DNA of 64,000 nt from Acidobacteriota bacterium (GTDB taxonomy: Bacteria; Acidobacteriota; Terriglobia; Bryobacterales; Bryobacteraceae): the NCBI GenBank assembly GCA_018268935.1, contig JAFDVS010000003.1, positions 18,261 to 82,260 on the forward strand, in the 5' to 3' direction. Numbering within the stretch: position 1 is the stretch's first letter; the number at the start of each line of letters is the position of its first letter. Below are positions 60,301 to 64,000 of the stretch, one piece after another. The notes under the pieces were generated by a model. It did not search any database, had not been told where the DNA came from, and saw only the letters and a list, made by a program, of their open reading frames with translations. A program made the position numbers and the translations under genes.

Positions 60301-61258
60301 TAGCGTTGTTGAAGGCGTCGCTGTTGGAGAGCGAGCGGCCTTCGGCCACGTCCCACCACTCCTTGGCGCCGCGATTGGCCTGGCTCACGCCATCCTGAGA
60401 CACGCAGTTGTCGAAATCCTGGTTCTTCGGCCAGTTGTTCGATTGGATCAGCAGATGGGCGTCCCACACCAGGTCCGCTCCGGCTGAGCGAACGCTCGAA
60501 TCGTGCTGCATGATGACGATCTGCTTGCCGGCCCCCCGGATCTCGGCAATCGTCGGCCAGCGCGAGAATGCTCCCGTCGGGCGGTAGGCGTAGGGACCAA
60601 GATAGGTGTTCAACTCCGAGTACATGAAGTCGTAGCCGACGGAGAGGATGGAGTCGACGTTCTTTTCATCCAGTTTGAGGATCAGCACCTCGCTCGGGTT
60701 GGCGCGCAGCCAGGCACGGATTTCCGCCAGTGCGAAGCCCAGCAGCCGGTTGCCGTAGTTGGTCAACAGGCACAGCCCGGTGTTGCTCCCATGACAGAGG
60801 CGCGCGGCCGGCTCCACCGGGGGAACCGCATAGGTGTAGTAGTGAGGATCCAATTCGAGGTGCCTCACCCCGGCGTTCAACTGGTCCGTGAGTGAGAGTA
60901 CCTGGTTGGCATACAGATCGCCGCTGAACCCCTGGCGCTTGGAGCTGAATGCGTTATGCGCCCCGAGCCAGGGAATGCGATTGATGGGCTGGCCGAGGCT
61001 GATTCCGTAGAGCTGCTCGCGCATCGCCCACCCCAGCCATCCCGTCTCCTTGGGCCGCGTGACGCGGTTTTTATTGAAACAGACCCCATCGCGCTCCTCC
61101 AGGTCCTTCTCGCATTTATTTAGACCCCAGGTGATGTTGTAATACTCGAAGTCGCGGTAGCCGCAGGCCTTCTGGTGCAGATTGCCGCAATCATAAGGAG
61201 CCTTCTGTGCTTGCGCCGGGCTCCACAGCCCGATGAGGAAAAGTGTCAGGGGAAGCAT
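57338..61258 (-). CDS. Secreted PI-PLC-like phosphodiesterase with Ig-like and repeat domains
   Basis: 1306 residues: signal peptide (1-18, SPAQAQ); a PI-PLC X-like domain (about 80-360) with WLGAHNAFS (H101), VRHLELDPH (R132, E135, D137) and LCHG (H156); a linker; several Ig-like/BACON domains with YPTTVVLRS, LAPGAYPCDV and LAPGTYAGRVTL; then InlB-type B repeats with FTHWSGNAGGS and FVFSGFSGGG. The catalytic His pair suggests phosphodiester cleavage of inositol lipids or a related substrate; the exact substrate is unknown. The C-terminal repeats fit surface attachment or binding of a polymer. No sorting signal is seen. Confidence 0.85.
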   Translation of the reverse strand: MLPLTLFLIGLWSPAQAQKAPYDCGNLHQKACGYRDFEYYNITWGLNKCEKDLEERDGVCFNKNRVTRPKETGWLGWAMREQLYGISLGQPINRIPWLGAHNAFSSKRQGFSGDLYANQVLSLTDQLNAGVRHLELDPHYYTYAVPPVEPAARLCHGSNTGLCLLTNYGNRLLGFALAEIRAWLRANPSEVLILKLDEKNVDSILSVGYDFMYSELNTYLGPYAYRPTGAFSRWPTIAEIRGAGKQIVIMQHDSSVRSAGADLVWDAHLLIQSNNWPKNQDFDNCVSQDGVSQANRGAKEWWDVAEGRSLSNSDAFNNATGLMGTGTVRKAVNCGVSIIGLDYLYALSSAPVGNQPSNFEGRVESTIWSFAEGDYGFSGPAYLNKTTRRWNSAPATEVRPYACAPKRPSGDPNDVRDWRISAVQGEWNQSYGNAMCAAEFGTDFEFAHPRNGFQNRQLADLAANTTNGVWVKYATKPQEFIAASSTEVTFTTAPGAPPAPAQALDFYAFVGSQAEADSNVPWLRVQVLNATVPLTGVSPVLLTPVSSVVSQMAPGEYPTTVVLRSRLNVGSIVLTFSLNVDVKLIIRKPVSLSAAPEATPVSYGLRARVIATLPQLSPKISGSLSFVRTSAQDPAATAVTTDAIPGQYADFTGLPAGKHRFGVSYSGDAYYLPAESNEIEIEVLPRIRVTPTAVTFAMDFGGAVPPGQTLTVAGAAAGLAATRPCGWLTVTVQSQTQIGLSLVSAQVQALAPGAYPCDVTVSDSLSATQSSTIVPVVLNVRTTLSASPSNWDVVTANDAVAREVFVTTPGNRTAALSAVSNQPWLTALVPNGATPTNMVLTVNPQGLAPGTYAGRVTLTSPLSTNSAFVDVTFRVVRETVVDTAPSGLRVIVDGAPLTAPASFVWTPGSQHQISADTFQEIASSGIRHRFGAWQHGGAQTQVVAAGATGGATYLASYAPEYRLSTDLAPAASGSVLRNPAGDGSGYYAANTPVQLTASANAGKAFTHWSGNAGGSANPVVVTMNAPKSAVANFTDLSALNFTVTSPVPTSITVNGIAYAVPGTVPMVPGLSYALAAPPEVAGGTGTRWVFQSWQGLSSNASFSYVAPSGAATIALLYQQQHLVSVNASPGGGGTVTGAGWINAGSPATIQATAASGFVFSGFSGGGLSSASGNPATIAAVTGPLSIVANFTTTGTPNLYATTSGARTDGAAPGSRVVSVVVRNLGSGPAADAVIEGITNIVVTGGSGAVSALSAVPVALGTIAGGGQAGASLLFQWPTTATRVQFTLRFTANNGAYSGTTTLTLFR

Positions 61259-61319
61259 GTCTTTCGGTATACTAGCCGTCGAGAGGGTGCCTTCCAGAGT
61301 GGATTCGGGTAGCTTCCAA

Positions 61320-61334
61320 GGGGTGGTGCACCCC
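61320..61334. promoter_or_regulatory. Inverted repeat in the divergent region before the winged-helix regulator
   Basis: GGGGTG-GTG-CACCCC, perfect 6-bp arms with a GTGCAC core, lies 20 bp before the regulator start and 62 bp before the PI-PLC-like start. It is a candidate operator; no regulator is assigned. Confidence 0.35.
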
Positions 61335-61354
61335 GGTTAACGTTCTGTAACGAA

Positions 61355-63469
61355 ATGAGTTCCGCGACACAACCCGATCCTCGAAAAAGTGCCGCTGTGG
61401 ACCGTATTGTGGGCTCGGTGGAGTTTGCGCAGGCGGGAAAGTTGCAGAGGTTGTTGCGATTTCTGGCCGCACAGGCGCTCTCGGTAAACCCTACCTCGAT
61501 CAAGGAAACGATAATCGGAGTCGAGGTCTTCGACCGCGAGCCAGGCTACGATCCAAAAATCGATTCCGTGGTCCGCACCGAAGTCCGCCGTCTGCGCCTG
61601 AAGCTGCAGGATTACTACGCCGGGTCCGGCAGCGGCGAAACCCTGCGCATCGAGATTCCCAAGGGCGCCTATCAGGTCAATTTCGTGGAATCGGCGCCGC
61701 CGGTGGATCCGCCGCCGGCTGCCCCGGTCTCCGCTCTGCCGCACACGGCGAATTGGCCCCTGCGCATCGGGATTGGCCTCGGCGCACTGGTGCTGCTGGT
61801 GCTGGTGGCCTCGGCCCTGCGCAGTCCGGCCCCCCCGCGAGCCTCCGCATCCGCCGACCCCGCTTTGCTCACCAGTTCCATCGGCCAGGCGACGCATCCC
61901 AGCCTCTCTGCCGACGGCAACATGCTGGTGTACGCCTATGCTGAGGGCGACAATTCCGGCATCTACACCCTGCGCCTGGATGCCCGCTCCAGCCCGGTGC
62001 GGCTCAACGGGACACGCGTCCGCGATTTCAACCCCGTAATCGACCAGGCTGGTAAGCAGATTGCGTTTCTGCGTGAGGAATCCGCTTCGCAGTGGGCGCT
62101 GATGGTGCAGGCGATCGCCGAGGCCGAGCCGAAGCGCTGGGCCACCCTCGACCGGCGCGACCGCGTGGCGTGGCTTCCCGGCGGAAAGCGCATGATTGTC
62201 TCCCTCCGCCCCAATCCCACCGGGCCGGCGCTGCTTGCCCTGATCGATGCCGCCGGGGCGCGGACCATCGTCACTTCGCCGCCCGCCGGCACTCTCTACG
62301 ACGGTGCGCCCACGCTTTCCCCGGACGGCAGGATGCTAGCCTTTTCGCGCGCCACAGACAACAGCGTCGACGAAATCCACACCGTGGCGCTCGGGCCCGA
62401 TTTCCTCCCCACAGCGGAGCCGCGCCGGCTGACCAACGAAAAGCGCCGCACCAGCGGATTCTGCTTCTCTCCGGACGGACTTGCCATCATCGCCTCGCTC
62501 CAGCGCGGCCGGTCCATTCGCGGGCTCTACCGGATTCCGGTGTCGAATCCGGAAATCATCGAGCGTGTCCCCGAAGCGGGCCTGCGCGCCAGCTACCCAA
62601 CCGTCGCCCCGGCGGCCGGACGCGTGGTCTATTCCATTGGCACCGACGATTTGAATCTCTACCGCCGTTCCGGGTCAGCGCCGCCTGTGCCGCTGTCGCC
62701 ATCGGCGACGCTCGATTCCTCACCGGCGCTTTCCCCTGACGGCAAGCAGATCGCTTTTCGCAGCGCGCGGTCGGGAGCAAGCGAAATCTGGGTCATGAAC
62801 GTAGACGGCGCGAATCCGCGGCGGCTGACTCATTTCGATGGGCCGGTGACGGGAAGCCCGCGCTGGTCCCCCGATGGGAAATGGATCGCCTACGACACGC
62901 GGCCGGACGGCCATTCCGACATTTACCTCATTTCCCCCGATGGGAAGACGAACCGCAGGCTGACTTCGCAGCCGGCCAATGAAGTGGTGCCGGGCTGGTC
63001 CCGCGATTCGCGCTTCGTCTACTTCGCCAGCGATCAGAACGGTGGTTGGGAATTGTGGAAAGCGCCCGTGGATGCGACCGGCGCGGCCCGCCAGGTTTCT
63101 GTATCCGGCGGATTCCGCGCCGAGGAGTCGCCCGACGGCAAGTGGCTTTACTATTCGAAACGCGATCCGAAGCCCGGGTTATGGCGGTTGCCCCTGAGCG
63201 GAGGCCAGGAGGAACAGGTGCTGCCTCTGACCGATGCGCTTTGGGGGGGCTGGACGCTGGCGCGCGACGGCGTGGTTCTGTTGGATACAAAAGCGAAGCC
63301 CCCGGCATATGTATACCAGGGGCAGGGAGGCCGTGAGGCACAGCCGATCCAGAATGCGCCGGTGTTGTGGGAATCGTCGGTGGCGGTATCGGCGGATGGG
63401 GTGGATCTCATCTACGGCCAGTTGGATAAGACCATCTCCGATCTCTACCGCATCGATCTGCCGCGGTAG
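61355..63469 (+). CDS. Winged-helix, single-TM, PD40/TolB-propeller regulator
   Basis: 704 residues. A DNA-binding winged helix (about 15-112) with FDREPGYDPKIDSVVRTEVRRLRLKLQDYY (in parts: YDPKIDSVVRTEVRRLR); a Pro-rich linker; TM (about 132-153, GIGLGALVLLVLVAS); then a periplasmic beta-propeller of PD40 blades such as ALSPDGKQIAFRSARSGASE and RWSPDGKWIAYDTRPDG. This resembles CadC-type one-component membrane regulators with a TolB-like sensor, and is a type frequent in Acidobacteria. The likely mode is ligand sensing outside and promoter binding inside; the divergent PI-PLC-like gene is a candidate target. Confidence 0.88.
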   Translation: MSSATQPDPRKSAAVDRIVGSVEFAQAGKLQRLLRFLAAQALSVNPTSIKETIIGVEVFDREPGYDPKIDSVVRTEVRRLRLKLQDYYAGSGSGETLRIEIPKGAYQVNFVESAPPVDPPPAAPVSALPHTANWPLRIGIGLGALVLLVLVASALRSPAPPRASASADPALLTSSIGQATHPSLSADGNMLVYAYAEGDNSGIYTLRLDARSSPVRLNGTRVRDFNPVIDQAGKQIAFLREESASQWALMVQAIAEAEPKRWATLDRRDRVAWLPGGKRMIVSLRPNPTGPALLALIDAAGARTIVTSPPAGTLYDGAPTLSPDGRMLAFSRATDNSVDEIHTVALGPDFLPTAEPRRLTNEKRRTSGFCFSPDGLAIIASLQRGRSIRGLYRIPVSNPEIIERVPEAGLRASYPTVAPAAGRVVYSIGTDDLNLYRRSGSAPPVPLSPSATLDSSPALSPDGKQIAFRSARSGASEIWVMNVDGANPRRLTHFDGPVTGSPRWSPDGKWIAYDTRPDGHSDIYLISPDGKTNRRLTSQPANEVVPGWSRDSRFVYFASDQNGGWELWKAPVDATGAARQVSVSGGFRAEESPDGKWLYYSKRDPKPGLWRLPLSGGQEEQVLPLTDALWGGWTLARDGVVLLDTKAKPPAYVYQGQGGREAQPIQNAPVLWESSVAVSADGVDLIYGQLDKTISDLYRIDLPR

Positions 63470-64000
63470 CTACTGCAGCGCCGGTTTTACTTCGGTCACT
63501 TTGCCGTTGACCATGCGGACGGAACCGAGTTTGCCGCCTTCGCCCTTGAAGGATACGATCTCCACCAGGCCCTGATCGTCGCTCATCGTGATGCGCGAGG
63601 CCGGCTTGCCCATCTTGCTGGTGACTTCGTCACGGGTGGCGCCGTTGAGCGACTTCAGGTCGTCCAGGGTGGGGAGAGGAGCGGGCGGGGCTGCCGCTAC
63701 AGCAGGAGCGGCCGGTTGCACCGCTGCCGGTTCCGCGGCCGAAGTGGCCGGTGCGCCAGGTGCGCGATTGGCAGCTTGCCGTTTGCCCGGTGCAGGCCTG
63801 CCCGCGGGTGTGGCCGCTGGCGCCGTTGCGGCGGGCTGTCCCGATAGCCGGACTTCCGGAACCGGAGGAACTCCGGTGGTCGTCTTATGCAAACCATTCC
63901 CCGTACCCGCTGCCTTGCCCGTCACATCCGCCATCTTGCCAAACACCTTGTCCAGCCCATCGCTTACCTGTTTGCCCGCAACGCCGGCCGCTGATCCACC
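63470..64000 (-). CDS. Ala/Pro-rich protein, N-terminus outside window
   Basis: The frame is open to the right edge (176 visible residues). It contains KVFGKMADVTGKAAG, a long Ala/Pro-rich linker (ATAPAATPAGRPAPGKRQAA and similar), and a small C-terminal domain: LKSLNGATRDEVTSKMGKPASRITM and VSFKGEGGKLGSVRMVNGKV. The last part has the pattern of SmpA/BamE-like domains (G-xx-R-xxV-xxx-G-xP), a weak match. It is adjacent to (1 bp) and convergent with the regulator gene. Confidence 0.75.
   Translation of the reverse strand, partial: GGSAAGVAGKQVSDGLDKVFGKMADVTGKAAGTGNGLHKTTTGVPPVPEVRLSGQPAATAPAATPAGRPAPGKRQAANRAPGAPATSAAEPAAVQPAAPAVAAAPPAPLPTLDDLKSLNGATRDEVTSKMGKPASRITMSDDQGLVEIVSFKGEGGKLGSVRMVNGKVTEVKPALQ

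Noticed and set aside
1..64000. CRISPR array, tRNA/rRNA genes, insertion sequences, prophage or anti-phage operon
   Set aside because: No regular repeat-spacer pattern, no tRNA-like cloverleaf noticed in intergenic gaps, and no transposase, integrase or recognised defence effector; Uma2 alone is not evidence of defence.

Overview
The window looks like a chromosomal segment of an Acidobacteriota genome, most likely the Bryobacterales/Solibacter branch. That placement is inference from gene content: a carboxypeptidase-regulatory-domain TonB receptor, DUF1549/DUF1553 and DUF1501 protein pairs, many Tat-exported sulfatases, and a winged-helix/TM/PD40-propeller regulator. Composition is GC-rich and fairly even. 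I found no rRNA, tRNA, CRISPR array, insertion sequence or phage gene. Genes are tightly packed, with many ATGA/GTGA stop-start overlaps indicating translational coupling.

Layout. (1) 1-4.0 kb: a zinc/cadmium homeostasis module. An SmtB-type ArsR sensor with a textbook operator heads a leftward operon (sensor, histidine-rich protein, COG0523 GTPase); a P1B-type efflux ATPase is divergent. (2) 4.2-6.1 kb: a parvulin isomerase translationally coupled to a genuine formylglycine-generating enzyme (FGE) with both catalytic cysteines. (3) 6.2-16.0 kb: a periplasmic-sensing hybrid histidine kinase, a TonB-dependent receptor, an arabinose-isomerase-like enzyme and an MFS transporter, plausibly a sense-import-catabolise unit. 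(4) 16.0-20.7 kb: Uma2, a trans-sulfuration PLP enzyme, cysS and a flavin oxidoreductase. (5) 20.7-34.1 kb: a sulfated-glycan region with four cysteine-type, twin-arginine sulfatases, a BNR/sialidase-like protein, a mannonate-dehydratase-like enzyme, a SUMF1-fold protein without the FGE cysteine pair, a DUF1549/DUF1501 pair and an HGSNAT-like membrane acetyltransferase. (6) 34.0-37.7 kb: overlapping sugar/glycolipid genes (methyltransferase, SDR, DegT aminotransferase, GT2). (7) 37.9-38.9 kb: an orphan membrane coiled-coil protein behind a sigma-54 promoter and a strongly folded leader. (8) 38.9-46.7 kb: phoB/phoR, nadD, then nadC-birA-coaX and an unknown coupled gene, a NifU-like scaffold, a radical SAM enzyme and MutT. 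(9) 46.7-56.2 kb: AraC/DinB pair, AtoE transporter, A24 peptidase, amidase with small partner, ferredoxin, HEAT protein, TIM-barrel isomerase-like protein and an APC permease. (10) 56.2-64.0 kb: SRPBCC protein, PEP-CTERM protein, a 1306-residue PI-PLC-like secreted protein, the winged-helix/PD40 regulator and an edge-truncated Ala/Pro-rich protein.

How it fits together. The FGE at 4.2 kb is the only visible enzyme able to convert the active-site cysteine of the four sulfatases at 22-33 kb. Because those sulfatases carry twin-arginine leaders and the FGE has no signal peptide, the likely order is cytoplasmic maturation, folding, then Tat export. The best leads for something undescribed are the sigma-54/structured-leader/coiled-coil unit (37.9-38.9 kb), the coupled sulfatase-BNR-sulfatase-acetyltransferase cassette (28.9-34.1 kb), the DUF1549-to-mannonate-dehydratase cassette (20.7-27.5 kb), and the zinc module that puts a histidine-rich repeat protein and a COG0523 GTPase under what looks like an efflux-type sensor.
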